Shown here: piece by piece, positions 52,601 through 61,811 of the stretch
How positions within the stretch are numbered: the first letter of the stretch is position 1
Layout: the number at the start of each line of letters is the position of its first letter
Translations under genes and position numbers: made by a program
Notes under the pieces: generated by a model
The model's input: the letters and a program-made list of their open reading frames with translations, nothing else
Told to the model about the DNA's origin: nothing
The model's database searches: none
NCBI GenBank assembly: GCA_035940575.1
Contig: DASZER010000033.1
Coordinates: 28,903 to 92,902 of the forward strand
Direction: 5' to 3'
Length of the DNA stretch: 64,000 nt
Source of the DNA: BP-191 sp035940575
GTDB taxonomy: Bacteria; Actinomycetota; Actinomycetes; BP-191

Positions 52601-53502
52601 AGGTGCTCCAGGTCGCGGGCGCGGCCGCCGAGGGCGAGGTAGACGTCCTCCAGCGACGGCGTCGCCAGCGTGAAGTCGTCCAGCGCCGCGAACGCCGCCC
52701 CGCTCGTCAGCCGCCCGAGCGCGTCGCGCGCGTCGTCGGCCTGCAGCCGCAGGCTCCAGCGCCGGCCCGTCGCGTCCGCGCGCTCCGCGAGCGCCGCGAC
52801 CGTGGGGTCGTCCAGCGGCGGGTCGGCGCGCCAGACGAGGTCGAGGCGCACCTCGTCGGAGACCGCCGCCTTGAGCCTGCCCGGCGAGTCGCACGCGATG
52901 ACGCGGCCGCGGTCGAACACCGCGACCCGGTCCAGCACGGTCTCGGCCTCGAGGACGTTGTGCGTCACGAGGACGACCGTCGCGCCCCGCTCCCGCCGCC
53001 GGTCCAGCGCCGCCCAGACCGCGCGGCGCGCCGTCGGGTCGAGCCCGGTCGTCGGCTCGTCCAGGACGATCACGTCCCGGGTCGCGGCGAGCGCGGTCGC
53101 CACGCCGGCGAGGCGGCGTTCGCCACCGGACATCCGCCCGATCGGGCCGCGCGCGCGGACGCCGAGCTCGTCGAGGATCTCGGCCGCCTCCCGCTTCGCG
53201 TCGCGCCTGGCGAGCCCGCGCAGCCGTGCCGTCAGCTCGACCGCGAGCGCGGGCGTGAGGTCGGCGAGCGCGGTGTCGTCCTGCGCGAGGTACGCGGCGT
53301 CGCCGTCGAGCGAGACCGTTCCCGCGTCGGGGGCGAGCAGGCCCATGAGGCAGCGCACGAACGTCGTCTTGCCCGCGCCGTTCGGGCCGAGCAGCCCGAA
53401 CACCTCGCCGCGACCGACGTCGAGGTCGACGCCGTCGAGCGCCTTCGCGGCGCCGTACGACTTGGACAGGCCGCGAACGACGGCGACGGCGGCTCGCGGC
53501 AC
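52597..53502 (-). CDS. ABC transporter ATPase
   Basis: A 301-residue exporter ATPase: Walker A LGPNGAGKTTFVR, signature MSGGERRLAGVATAL, Walker B VIVLDEPTTGLDP, H-loop VLVTHN. DrrA/CcmA-like with a C-terminal extension. TACGCT is seven bases before the GTG. Operon with the permease and the 213-residue membrane protein. Confidence 0.92.
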   Translation of the reverse strand: MPRAAVAVVRGLSKSYGAAKALDGVDLDVGRGEVFGLLGPNGAGKTTFVRCLMGLLAPDAGTVSLDGDAAYLAQDDTALADLTPALAVELTARLRGLARRDAKREAAEILDELGVRARGPIGRMSGGERRLAGVATALAATRDVIVLDEPTTGLDPTARRAVWAALDRRRERGATVVLVTHNVLEAETVLDRVAVFDRGRVIACDSPGRLKAAVSDEVRLDLVWRADPPLDDPTVAALAERADATGRRWSLRLQADDARDALGRLTSGAAFAALDDFTLATPSLEDVYLALGGRARDLEHL

Positions 53503-53509
53503 GGCGCAC

Positions 53510-53515
53510 AGCGTA
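53510..53515 (-). promoter_or_regulatory. -10 hexamer of the ABC transporter operon
   Basis: TACGCT on the minus strand with seven bases to the GTG at 53502. It sits in the palindrome GCGTACGC; the plus-strand copy TACGCA lacks the final T. Confidence 0.45.
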
Positions 53516-53538
53516 CGCAACCTGGCACGATGTCCCGC

Positions 53539-54141
53539 GTGATCACCCGCCGCGCCGCGCTCGCCCTGGCCGCCGTCGTCGCGCTCGCCGGGTGCTCCGA
53601 CGGCGACAGCGCCCCGCGCGCCACCGTGTCGGTGCCCGTGCCGACGCTGCCTGCCGGCGAGCTGAGCCCGCGCGTGCTCCAGCCGGGCGACGTCTCGCGC
53701 AACCTCGTGCCGATCGCGGCGCAGACCGGCACGCGCGACCTCAAGGCCATCGCGGCGTTCTCCGCCGACCCGCCCAAGGCCGAGAAGTCGCTGCAGGAGC
53801 ACGGCTTCCAGTCGGCCTACGTCGTGCAGTACGCCGACCCGCAGAACGCCGCCGTCGTCACGAACGTCGTCACGAAGTTCGCCACCGCCGCGGGCGCGAC
53901 CGCCGACCTCGCGGCCGACCTCACGGCGTCGGGCGCGACCGGCGAGACGTTCTCCGTCACCGGGCTCGGCGAGCAGGCGGGCGGCGTGCGCGGGCGGCTG
54001 GAGCCGTCGTTGCCGGTGGGCACGCTGATCACGCTGCGCTGGCGCGTCGGCGACACGACCTGGCTGCTCGCCGTCGGGTCGAAGAAGCAGGTCGACGAGG
54101 GGTCCGTACGCCGCCTCGCCGACAAGCTCACCGGCCGCTGA
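53539..54141 (+). CDS. Small lipoprotein
   Basis: A 200-residue lipoprotein (lipobox LAGC; RR in the n-region), then a Pro/Val linker and a mixed domain ending RWRVGDTTWLLAVGSKKQVDEG. Unknown family. Start GTG 53539 is seven bases after CACGAT; ATG at 53530 is the alternative and adds three residues. 3' end overlaps the amidohydrolase gene by 14 bases. Confidence 0.75.
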   Translation: MITRRAALALAAVVALAGCSDGDSAPRATVSVPVPTLPAGELSPRVLQPGDVSRNLVPIAAQTGTRDLKAIAAFSADPPKAEKSLQEHGFQSAYVVQYADPQNAAVVTNVVTKFATAAGATADLAADLTASGATGETFSVTGLGEQAGGVRGRLEPSLPVGTLITLRWRVGDTTWLLAVGSKKQVDEGSVRRLADKLTGR

Positions 54142-55045
54142 CGACCCGCCCGTCGGTCACGACGGCGACCGGGGTACGCCAGAGCTCGGGGTCCTCGACC
54201 GGGTCTCCGTCGAGGACCACGACGCGCGCGGGTCGGCCCATCTCGATCGGTCGCGTCGCGGCGTCGAACGCGCCCTGCGCTCCCAGGCCAGCCTCGGCGA
54301 GTCTTCGGAGCTCGCGCGGCTCGGCTCCGGTGCGGGTGCCCGCGTTGCCGAGGTCGGTGCCGTAGACGAGGCGCACGCCCGCCGCGTGGAGCAGGGCGGC
54401 GTTGCGCGCGGCGCCGTCGCCGAGGCACTCGATCGTGGAGACGACGGGGACGCCCGCCTCGGCGACCCGCTCCACGACGCGCGGCGAGAGCGGCTCGACG
54501 GGCGTGTGGCAGAGCTCGTCGACGCCGGCGTCGAGGGCGCGTTCGACCATCGCCTCGGTCAGCGCGTGGGCGGTGACGGCGAGGCCGCGCGCGTGCGCCG
54601 CGTCCACGATCGCCCGCACCGTCTCGGCGTCGGGCACCGGCTGGCCGCCGGACGGCTCCAGGGCGACCTTGACGAGGTCGGCGTCGAGCTCGCGCACCGC
54701 CCTTCGCGCGTCGTCGGGACCGGCCACGAACCGCGCGAAGCCGTCCGCGCCCCACGACCTGCTCGGGTAGCCGGCGGGCGCGGTGAGCAGCGGGCCGGCG
54801 ACGGCGACGTTGGAGGCGCGGATGCGTGCCGCCAGCGCGGGAGGCGCGCCGAGGTCGCGGACGGCGACGACGCTCCGTCGCAGCATCTCGTCCATCGGCC
54901 CGAACGCGAGGTGCACGTGCGCGTCCACGATGCCGGGGCCGACCCACGCGCCCTCGATCACGCGCGCGTCCTCGCGGGCGCCTGCCGCGACGTTGCCGTC
55001 GCCGTCGACGCAGACCGTGCGGTTGGCGCCGCGCAGGACGAGCAT
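54128..55045 (-). CDS. Amidohydrolase family protein
   Basis: A 305-residue metal-dependent amidohydrolase (imidazolonepropionase-like group). HxH metal motif in GIVDAHVHLAFG, later His in VTAHALTEAM and LCHTPVEPLSP, catalytic Asp in LVYGTDLGNAG, and the composite beta-sandwich end VVVLDGDPVEDPELW. Substrate unknown. ATG overlaps the preceding stop by one base (TGATG). Confidence 0.88.
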   Translation of the reverse strand: MLVLRGANRTVCVDGDGNVAAGAREDARVIEGAWVGPGIVDAHVHLAFGPMDEMLRRSVVAVRDLGAPPALAARIRASNVAVAGPLLTAPAGYPSRSWGADGFARFVAGPDDARRAVRELDADLVKVALEPSGGQPVPDAETVRAIVDAAHARGLAVTAHALTEAMVERALDAGVDELCHTPVEPLSPRVVERVAEAGVPVVSTIECLGDGAARNAALLHAAGVRLVYGTDLGNAGTRTGAEPRELRRLAEAGLGAQGAFDAATRPIEMGRPARVVVLDGDPVEDPELWRTPVAVVTDGRVVSGR

Positions 55046-55692
55046 CAGCCCGGCGGCTCGCTCGACATCCAGACGAGGATGTCGAGGATGCGCAACGGCG
55101 TCACGCGCGCGCCGTGCTCGGCGGCCGCGGCGCGCAGCGACTCGAACTCCGCGCGGTTGTTGCGCAGGTCCGCGCGCATCGCGTGGCAGAGCGCCTGCAT
55201 GACCTCGACCCACGGGCGGTGGCTGCCGCGGCCGATCGCGCCGGAGACGGTGTACGCCGTCCAGATGCGGGAGTCGTAGAGCGGGATCAGGTCGGGGCGC
55301 TTGCGGTGCAGCACCTTCGACACGATCGTGCCGCGCGCGCCGGCGCGGACGTACATCGGCTCGTCCAGCACCGCGAAGCACCGCGCGACGGCCGCGACCC
55401 CCGCGTCGTCGGTCTCCTCCAGCGGCGTGTCCGGCAGGGTGCCCCACGCCTCGCAGATAGACGGGAGCATCCGCCTGAGCAGCACGAAGCGCGCGTAGTC
55501 GACGTGCGCGTCGAGCAGGCTCGGCGCCAGCAGGTCGCCGTCGACGAGGTCGGACGAGCCGTTCGTGACGAGCTCGTCGTAGGCCGGGTACGCGTACGGC
55601 CCGTCGGGCTCGACGTACGCGAGCAGCAGCTCCTCGGGGTCCTCGATCGCGAGCGTTCCGCCACACAGTTGCATGGCCTCATCCAACCTCAT
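55045..55692 (-). CDS. DUF6308-like protein
   Basis: A 215-residue soluble protein. The segment SKVLHRKRPDLIPLYDSRI is what I associate with DUF6308, a family of unknown role seen mainly in actinobacteria. An N-terminal helix is followed by DARVDY-like acid-rich segments. ATG at 55692 assumed; the internal ATG (codon 7) has a better GATGAGG site. Co-translated with the amidohydrolase. Confidence 0.75.
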   Translation of the reverse strand: MRLDEAMQLCGGTLAIEDPEELLLAYVEPDGPYAYPAYDELVTNGSSDLVDGDLLAPSLLDAHVDYARFVLLRRMLPSICEAWGTLPDTPLEETDDAGVAAVARCFAVLDEPMYVRAGARGTIVSKVLHRKRPDLIPLYDSRIWTAYTVSGAIGRGSHRPWVEVMQALCHAMRADLRNNRAEFESLRAAAAEHGARVTPLRILDILVWMSSEPPG

Positions 55693-55738
55693 CCGCCCGC
55701 CCCCCGACGTGGTCGCCGGGAGGCGGGCGGCTCGACCG

Positions 55739-56182
55739 CTACGGGAAGTAGAGCACGCTCGACACGATCGCCTGCGTCTGCAGCGGGGAGCGAGTGACGA
55801 CGGCGGTCGTGTAGACGGGGGTGCTGCTCCACGGCCACGCCTTCGTGCAGTAGAAGTCCTCGTTCGCGTCCACGATCACGGTGCATCCCTGCGTGGCGAT
55901 CAGCAGGTTGTCGCTGCCACGCCGGAGCTGTGCGGTGACCTTGTAGGTGGCGATGGTGCCGCGGTTGACGATCGCGGCGGTCGCGTAGAGATAGGAGTCG
56001 TCGTCGCCGATGCAGGCATAGATCCAGGCCTCGTGCGCCGTGCTGGTGCCGCTGTTGTACTCCATCCCCGGTAGACCGCAGGCATCGACGCCGGTGCCCC
56101 ATGCCTGCGCCGGCGCCGCCTGCATCGTCAGGGCGTACGCCGCGCCGAGCGCGGTGATGGTCAGCCGGAACGTTCTTCTCAT
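55739..56182 (-). CDS. Small secreted protein, atypical codon use
   Basis: A 147-residue exported protein: signal peptide (MRRTFRLTITALGAAYALTM, cleavage near AQA-W), then a beta-rich domain with four Cys, Tyr/Thr/Ser-rich. Unknown family. The codons AGA, CTA, GCA, GGA, TAT and GGT, rare in the rest of the window, occur repeatedly, hinting at transfer or relaxed constraint. GAGGGGG site six bases before the ATG; TACCTT about 45 bases upstream may be its -10. Confidence 0.75.
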   Translation of the reverse strand: MRRTFRLTITALGAAYALTMQAAPAQAWGTGVDACGLPGMEYNSGTSTAHEAWIYACIGDDDSYLYATAAIVNRGTIATYKVTAQLRRGSDNLLIATQGCTVIVDANEDFYCTKAWPWSSTPVYTTAVVTRSPLQTQAIVSSVLYFP

Positions 56183-56293
56183 GTGAGCCCCCCTCGCATC
56201 CCGCCGCCCGTTGCGGCCGGGGGGCGAAGGTAGCGCGACACCGGCGCCGCGAAGGGCGGAATCCCGAGATTCACAGCCGATGCGGCCGCGGGT

Positions 56294-59200
56294 CTACGAC
56301 GCGAGGCAGCCGGCTCCCAGGAGCTGCTTGAGGTCGGCCATCAGCGAGGGTGCGGCGTTGACGCGCAGGCCGTCGTCGAGCTTGAGCAGCGTCGTACGGC
56401 TCCCGCTCTGCAGCTCCAGGTGGACCTCGGTCATGCCGGGGTGCTGGCGCAGGATCTCCTTGAGGCGCTCGACCACCGGCTCGGTGCAGCGCGTCGTGTC
56501 CATGCGGACGACGACGGGCCCGCGCGGGCCCGTGCCCACGGACAGGTCGGGGCGCACGACGTCCATCGCGATGAGCTTCGCGGTGTCCTCGCGCTTGTCG
56601 AGCCGCGCCTTGACGACGAGCACCTCGTCCTCGGCGAGCAGCACGCCGTACGCGGCGTAGACCTGCGGGAAGAAGAACACCTCGATCGCGCCCTCGAGGT
56701 CCTCCAGGACCGCCTGGGCGTACGGGTCGCCGCGCTTGGTGACCTTGCGCGCGATCGACGACAGCAGGCCGCCGACGGTCACGACCTTGCCGTCCTCGCC
56801 CTCCGCGACGAGCTCGGTGATCCGAGCGTCGGTGTGCTGCGCCAGAACGTGCTCGACGCCGAGCAGCGGGTGGTCGGAGACGTAGAGCGAGAGCATCTCC
56901 CGCTCGAAGCTCAGCAGGACCTTCTTGTCCCACTCGGTGACGGGGATGGCGAGGTTCGCGAGCGGGTCGGCGCCCTCGTCGGACGAGGCGTCGGTCACCT
57001 CGCCGAACAGCGAGAACTGCCCCATCGCCTCCGCGCGCTTGGTGTCCATGCACGCGTCGATGGCGTCGGCGTGCACGGCGACGAGCCCGCGCCGCGTGTG
57101 CCCGAGCGAGTCGAACGCGCCCGCCTTGATGAGCGACTCCACGACGCGCTTGTTGCACGCGACCGGCTCGACCTTGCGCAGGAAGTCGTAGAAGCCGGTG
57201 TAACGGCCCTTGGAGCGCCGCGTCGCGATGACGGAGTTGACGACGTTCTCGCCGACGTTGCGGATCGCGGACAGGCCGAAGCGGATGTCGGTGCCGCGCG
57301 GGGTGAAGTTCAGGTCGGACTCGTTGACGTCGGGCGGCAGCACCTTGATGCCCATGCGCCGGCACTCGTGCAGGTACAGCGCCGACTGGTCGCGGTTGTC
57401 CTTGACCGAGGTGAGCAGCGCCGCCATGTACTCCGACGGGTAGTGCGCCTTGAGGTACGCCGTCCAGTACGACACGAGGCCGTAGCCGGCGGTGTGCGCC
57501 TTGTTGAAGGCGTAGTCGGAGAACGGGACGAGGATGTCCCACAGCGTCTTGATCGACTGCTCGGAGTAGCCGTTCGCGCGCATGCCCTCGCTGAACGGCA
57601 CGTACTCCTTGTCGATGATCTCCTTCTTCTTCTTGCCCATCGCGCGGCGCAGCAGGTCGGCCTGTCCGAGCGTGTAGCCGGCGAGCTTCTGGGCGATCGC
57701 CATGACCTGCTCCTGGTACACGATCAGGCCGTACGACTCGCCGAGGATCTCGTCGAGGGGCTCCTCCAGCTCCTTGTGGATCGGGACGATCGGCTTGCGG
57801 CCGTTCTTGCGGTCGGCGTAGTCGTTGTGCGCGTTGGCCGCCATCGGGCCGGGCCGGTACAGCGCGAGCACGGCGGAGATGTGCTCGAACGTCGTCGGCT
57901 GCATCGAGCGCAGCAGCGCCCGCATCGGCCCGCCCTCGAGCTGGAACACGCCGATCGAGTCGCCGCGCGCGAGCAGGCGGTACGCCTCCTCGTCGTCGAG
58001 CGTCAGGTCCTCGAGGACGACGGTCTCGCCGCGGTTGTCCTCGATGTGCTTGAGGCAGTCGTCGAGGACGGTGAGGTTGCGCAGGCCGAGGAAGTCCATC
58101 TTGAGCAGGCCGAGCTTCTCGACCGCGCCCATGTCGAACTGCGTGATGACCGCGCCGTCGGCCTCGCGCCGCCACACCGGGATGACGTCGGTGAGCGGGT
58201 CGCGCGCGATGACGACGCCGGCCGCGTGCACGCCGGCCTGGCGCTTGAGGCCCTCGAGCCCGCGCGCGGTGTCGAGCACCTTCTTGACCTCGGGGTCGGT
58301 CTCGTAGACCGACCGCAGCTCCGAGGCCTCCTTGTAGCGGTCCGACTTGGTGTCGAACACGTCGCGCAACGGCATGTCGCGGCCCATGATCGGCGGCGGC
58401 ATGAGCTTGCTGATCTTGTCGCCCACGGCGTACGGCAGGCCGAGCACGCGCGACGAGTCGCGGATCGCGGCCTTCGCCTTGATGGTCGAGTACGTGATGA
58501 TCTGCGCGACGCGCTCCTCGCCGTACTTCTCGGTGGCGTAGCGGATCATGTCGCCCCGCCTGCGCTCGTCGAAGTCGAGGTCGATGTCGGGCATCGACAC
58601 GCGCTCGGGGTTGAGGAACCGCTCGAACACCAGCCCGTGCGCCATCGGGTCGAGGTCGGTGATGCCGAGGCAGTACGACACCAGGCAGCCCGCCGCGCTG
58701 CCTCGCCCGGGGCCGACGCGGATGCCGGCCTCGCGGGCGTAGCGGACGAGGTCGGCGGTGATCAGGAAGTACGAGGGGAAGCCCATCTGCACGATGACGC
58801 CGGCCTCGTACTCGGCCTGGCGGCGCACGTCCTCGGGCACGTCGTCGCCGAAGCGGCGGCGCAGCCCGATCTCGACCTCGTGGCGGAACCACGACACCTC
58901 GTCGTGCCCCTCAGGCACGTCGAAGCGCGGGAGCAGGTAGCCCTCGGTCTCCAGGTGGACGTCGCAGCGCTCGGCGATCAGCAGCGTGTTGTCGCACGCC
59001 TCGGGGAAGTCGCGCCAGACCTGGCGCATCTCCTCCGGGCTCTTGAGGTAGTAGCCGGAGCCGTCGAACTTGAAGCGGTTCGGGTCGGCGATCGTGGAGC
59101 CGGTCTGCACGCAGAGCAGGACCTCCTGCGCGACGGCGTCCTCGGCGCGCGTGTAGTGGAGGTCGTTCGTGGCGAGCAGCGGGAGGTCGAGCTCCTTCGC

Positions 59201-59818
59201 GATGCGCAGCAGGTCGCCCATCGTGCGCTTCTCGATCTCGACGCCGTGGTCCATGAGCTCGACGTAGAAGTTGCCGCGCCCGAAGATGTCGTTGTAGTCG
59301 CTCGCCGCCTGCTTCGCGGCGTCGTAGCGGCCCTGCTGGAGCAGGCGGTTGACCTCCCCCGAGGGGCAGCCGCTCGTCGCGACGAGGCCCGAGGCGTACC
59401 GGGAGAGGATCTCGCGGTCCATGCGGGGCTTGTAGTAGTAGCCCTCGAGGCTGGCGAGGCTCGCGAGCTTGACGAGGTTGCGGTACCCCTCGTCGCTCGT
59501 CGCGAGGATCGTCATGTGCGTGTACTTGTCGCCCTTGGCGTCGGGCTCGCCCTTGCCGCCGCCGCCGAGGGCGACGGTGGTCTTGTCCGTGCGGTGCCCC
59601 GGCGCGACGTAGGCCTCGATGCCGAGGATCGGCTTCACGCCGAACTGCTTGGCCGTCGCGTAGAACTCGTAGGCGCCGTAGAGGTAGCCGTGGTCGGTGG
59701 TGGCCAGCGCCGGCATGCCCATGCGCGCGGCCTCGGCGAAGAGGTCCTTGACCCGCGCGGCGCCGTCGAGCATCGAGTACTCGGTGTGGACGTGCAGGTG
59801 CACGAACGAGTCGCCCAC
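56294..59818 (-). CDS. dnaE1: DNA polymerase III alpha subunit
   Basis: A 1174-residue replicative polymerase. The PHP domain starts almost at residue 1 with intact metal ligands (FVHLHVHTEYSMLDGA), which in actinobacteria gives proofreading. Palm aspartates in MPDIDLDFDERRRGD; GPGRGSAAGCLVSYCLGI; C-terminal helix-hairpin-helix, OB fold and tail. GTG at 59818 gives the family start; the AAGGAGG site is 13 bases away, longer than usual. The length matches M. tuberculosis DnaE1 (about 1184). Confidence 0.97.
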   Translation of the reverse strand: MGDSFVHLHVHTEYSMLDGAARVKDLFAEAARMGMPALATTDHGYLYGAYEFYATAKQFGVKPILGIEAYVAPGHRTDKTTVALGGGGKGEPDAKGDKYTHMTILATSDEGYRNLVKLASLASLEGYYYKPRMDREILSRYASGLVATSGCPSGEVNRLLQQGRYDAAKQAASDYNDIFGRGNFYVELMDHGVEIEKRTMGDLLRIAKELDLPLLATNDLHYTRAEDAVAQEVLLCVQTGSTIADPNRFKFDGSGYYLKSPEEMRQVWRDFPEACDNTLLIAERCDVHLETEGYLLPRFDVPEGHDEVSWFRHEVEIGLRRRFGDDVPEDVRRQAEYEAGVIVQMGFPSYFLITADLVRYAREAGIRVGPGRGSAAGCLVSYCLGITDLDPMAHGLVFERFLNPERVSMPDIDLDFDERRRGDMIRYATEKYGEERVAQIITYSTIKAKAAIRDSSRVLGLPYAVGDKISKLMPPPIMGRDMPLRDVFDTKSDRYKEASELRSVYETDPEVKKVLDTARGLEGLKRQAGVHAAGVVIARDPLTDVIPVWRREADGAVITQFDMGAVEKLGLLKMDFLGLRNLTVLDDCLKHIEDNRGETVVLEDLTLDDEEAYRLLARGDSIGVFQLEGGPMRALLRSMQPTTFEHISAVLALYRPGPMAANAHNDYADRKNGRKPIVPIHKELEEPLDEILGESYGLIVYQEQVMAIAQKLAGYTLGQADLLRRAMGKKKKEIIDKEYVPFSEGMRANGYSEQSIKTLWDILVPFSDYAFNKAHTAGYGLVSYWTAYLKAHYPSEYMAALLTSVKDNRDQSALYLHECRRMGIKVLPPDVNESDLNFTPRGTDIRFGLSAIRNVGENVVNSVIATRRSKGRYTGFYDFLRKVEPVACNKRVVESLIKAGAFDSLGHTRRGLVAVHADAIDACMDTKRAEAMGQFSLFGEVTDASSDEGADPLANLAIPVTEWDKKVLLSFEREMLSLYVSDHPLLGVEHVLAQHTDARITELVAEGEDGKVVTVGGLLSSIARKVTKRGDPYAQAVLEDLEGAIEVFFFPQVYAAYGVLLAEDEVLVVKARLDKREDTAKLIAMDVVRPDLSVGTGPRGPVVVRMDTTRCTEPVVERLKEILRQHPGMTEVHLELQSGSRTTLLKLDDGLRVNAAPSLMADLKQLLGAGCLAS

Positions 59819-59973
59819 GGGGTACCCAACGCCTCCTTCGCATGGTCCATCGCCGGCAGAGCGGCGCGGGGGAAGGCGGCCGAAAGCGGTGCCGTTCGGT
59901 GCCGCCGGAGCGGCTCGGCCATTGTCACACGGGGGACGCGGAGGGGAGCGGGAACGCGCGGGCGTGTCGCGGG

Positions 59974-60885
59974 CTACTCCTGGTTCCCGCCGGTGACGGT
60001 CACCTTCTCCTCGGGGAGCAGGGCGGTGTACGACTCGTAGTCGGCCGTGCGCGCGCCCGGCGCGCCGGGGTCGACGGCGCGCACGCCGGGCCTGCCGACG
60101 AGCCCGGCGAGGACCGGGATCGGCGCCTGGACGACGACGGCGTAGATGCACGCGCAGTCGCTACGGAGCTGCTGCGCCTCGCGCAGGTAGAGGGCGGCGT
60201 CCTTCTGCTGCTCCGCCTTCTGCGCGGGGTCGGAGTCGCCGATCGTGGAGGACACCCTGATCAGCTCGGCCGCCTCCGCCTCCTTGCGGATCGCGACGCG
60301 GAGGAACTCCTTCTTGGCGTCGGCGAGCAGGTCGGTGACCCCGATGTCGGCGGGCGGCGCCTCGGTGAGGGTGAGCTTGGAGGGGCGGTAGAAGATCCGC
60401 ACGACCGCCGCCTCGCCGACGAGGTCGGCGACCTGGCGCGCCGTGCGGTACTGCCCGAACGACACCACCGCCACCGTCGACCGCGCGGGCTCCAGCGACG
60501 CGAGCGTCCGCATCCGCTCGCGGGTGGCGTCGACGTACGCGGGCACGGCGTCGCCGAGCTGCGGCCCGATCGCGAGGCGGTCGTCGCCGTTCTCCGCGGG
60601 CGTGCCCTGCTCGGTGCCGCGGCCGGCGGCCTCCGGGCGGCTGCGGTTGGCGACCGTGATGCCGCTGGCGAGCACGAGCGCGGCGATGACGAGCGCCCCG
60701 AGCTGCGGGACCTCGCGGACCAGCGCGAGCGGGCCGCGTTGCGTCCAGCGGTCGTCCACCCGGCGCAGCCGCAGGATGACCGGCAGCGGCCCGGTCGGCT
60801 CCGGCGCGCGCGGGAAGACCCGGTCGAAGAACTCCGCGAGGCGCGGCACGAGCCGGTCGTCGAGGCGGCGCAGCGGGCTGGTCAC
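59974..60885 (-). CDS. Single-pass membrane protein, unknown function
   Basis: A 303-residue protein: basic/Pro N-terminal part (about 65 residues), one TM segment (QLGALVIAALVLASGITV), then an external domain of about 215 residues rich in Ala/Glu helices (AIRKEAEAAELIRVSS) with a C-x-C (SDCACIY). Conserved place after rluD; unknown role. GTG overlaps the rluD stop (GTGA). Confidence 0.75.
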   Translation of the reverse strand: MTSPLRRLDDRLVPRLAEFFDRVFPRAPEPTGPLPVILRLRRVDDRWTQRGPLALVREVPQLGALVIAALVLASGITVANRSRPEAAGRGTEQGTPAENGDDRLAIGPQLGDAVPAYVDATRERMRTLASLEPARSTVAVVSFGQYRTARQVADLVGEAAVVRIFYRPSKLTLTEAPPADIGVTDLLADAKKEFLRVAIRKEAEAAELIRVSSTIGDSDPAQKAEQQKDAALYLREAQQLRSDCACIYAVVVQAPIPVLAGLVGRPGVRAVDPGAPGARTADYESYTALLPEEKVTVTGGNQE

Positions 60886-61811
60886 GACTCGTCCCTCAGG
60901 GTGTCGAGGGCGGCGGCGAGGTCGGCGGCGTACGGGCTGTCGAACGCCACCCGCCTGCCGTCCCCCGGATGGTCGAACGCGAGGTGCACGGCGTGGAGCC
61001 ACTGCCGCGTGACGCCGAGGCGCGCGGCGAGCGTGGGGTCGGCGCCGTACTGGAGGTCGCCGACGCACGGGTGGCGCAGCGCGGCGAAGTGCACCCGGAT
61101 CTGGTGCGTGCGGCCGGTCTCCAGCCGGATCGCGACGAGGCTCGCGGCGCGGAACGCCTCCAGCGTCTCGTAGTGCGTCACGCTGTCGCGCCCGCCGGCG
61201 ACGACCGCGAACCGGTACGGGTGCGTGGGGTGCCTGTCGATCGGCGCGTCGATCGTGCCGTCGGTGGGGTCGGGGCGGCCCTGGACGAGCGCGTGGTAGC
61301 GCTTCTCGACGCGGCGTTCGCGGAAGTCGTCCTTGAGGGCGGAGTACGCGCGCTCGCTCTTGGCGACGACCATCAGCCCGCTCGTGCCCGCGTCGAGGCG
61401 GTGCACGATCCCCTGCCGCTCCGCCGGGCCGTGGATGGACAGGCGGTGGCCCGCGGCGAGCAGCCCGCCGACGACGGTCGGGCCCTCGTAGCCGGGGCTC
61501 GGGTGGGCGGCGACGCCGGCCGGCTTGTCCACGACGAGGACGTCGTCGTCCTCGTGGAGGACGTTGAGCCCCTTGACCGGCCGCGGGGTCGCGGTCGGCG
61601 GGTTCGGCGGCGGCGGCAGCTCGACGTCGAGCGTGGCACCGCCGCGCACCTTGTCGCTGCCCTTGCGCGGCACGCCGTCGAGCAGGGCGAGGCCGTTGTC
61701 GACGAGGTCGGCGGCGGCGTTGCGGGAAAGACCGAACAGCCGCGCGATGGCGGCGTCGAGGCGTAGCCCGTCGAGCCCCTCGGGCACGGGCACGGTCCTG
61801 CGGTCGGTCAC
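60882..61811 (-). CDS. rluD: RluA-family pseudouridine synthase
   Basis: A 309-residue pseudouridine synthase. N-terminal S4 RNA-binding domain (LDAAIARLFGLSRNAAADLV) and catalytic domain with the Asp in IVHRLDAGTSGLMVVAK and the LETGRTHQIRVHFA motif. RluD-type (23S rRNA helix 69) by order and context next to lspA; RluC-type specificity cannot be excluded. GTG overlaps the lspA stop (GTGA). Confidence 0.93.
   Translation of the reverse strand: MTDRRTVPVPEGLDGLRLDAAIARLFGLSRNAAADLVDNGLALLDGVPRKGSDKVRGGATLDVELPPPPNPPTATPRPVKGLNVLHEDDDVLVVDKPAGVAAHPSPGYEGPTVVGGLLAAGHRLSIHGPAERQGIVHRLDAGTSGLMVVAKSERAYSALKDDFRERRVEKRYHALVQGRPDPTDGTIDAPIDRHPTHPYRFAVVAGGRDSVTHYETLEAFRAASLVAIRLETGRTHQIRVHFAALRHPCVGDLQYGADPTLAARLGVTRQWLHAVHLAFDHPGDGRRVAFDSPYAADLAAALDTLRDES

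Noticed and set aside
53514..53519. TACGCA as a fourth exact shared bidirectional -10
   Set aside because: The plus-strand hexamer lacks the final T, the most conserved base, and spacing to the start does not fit.
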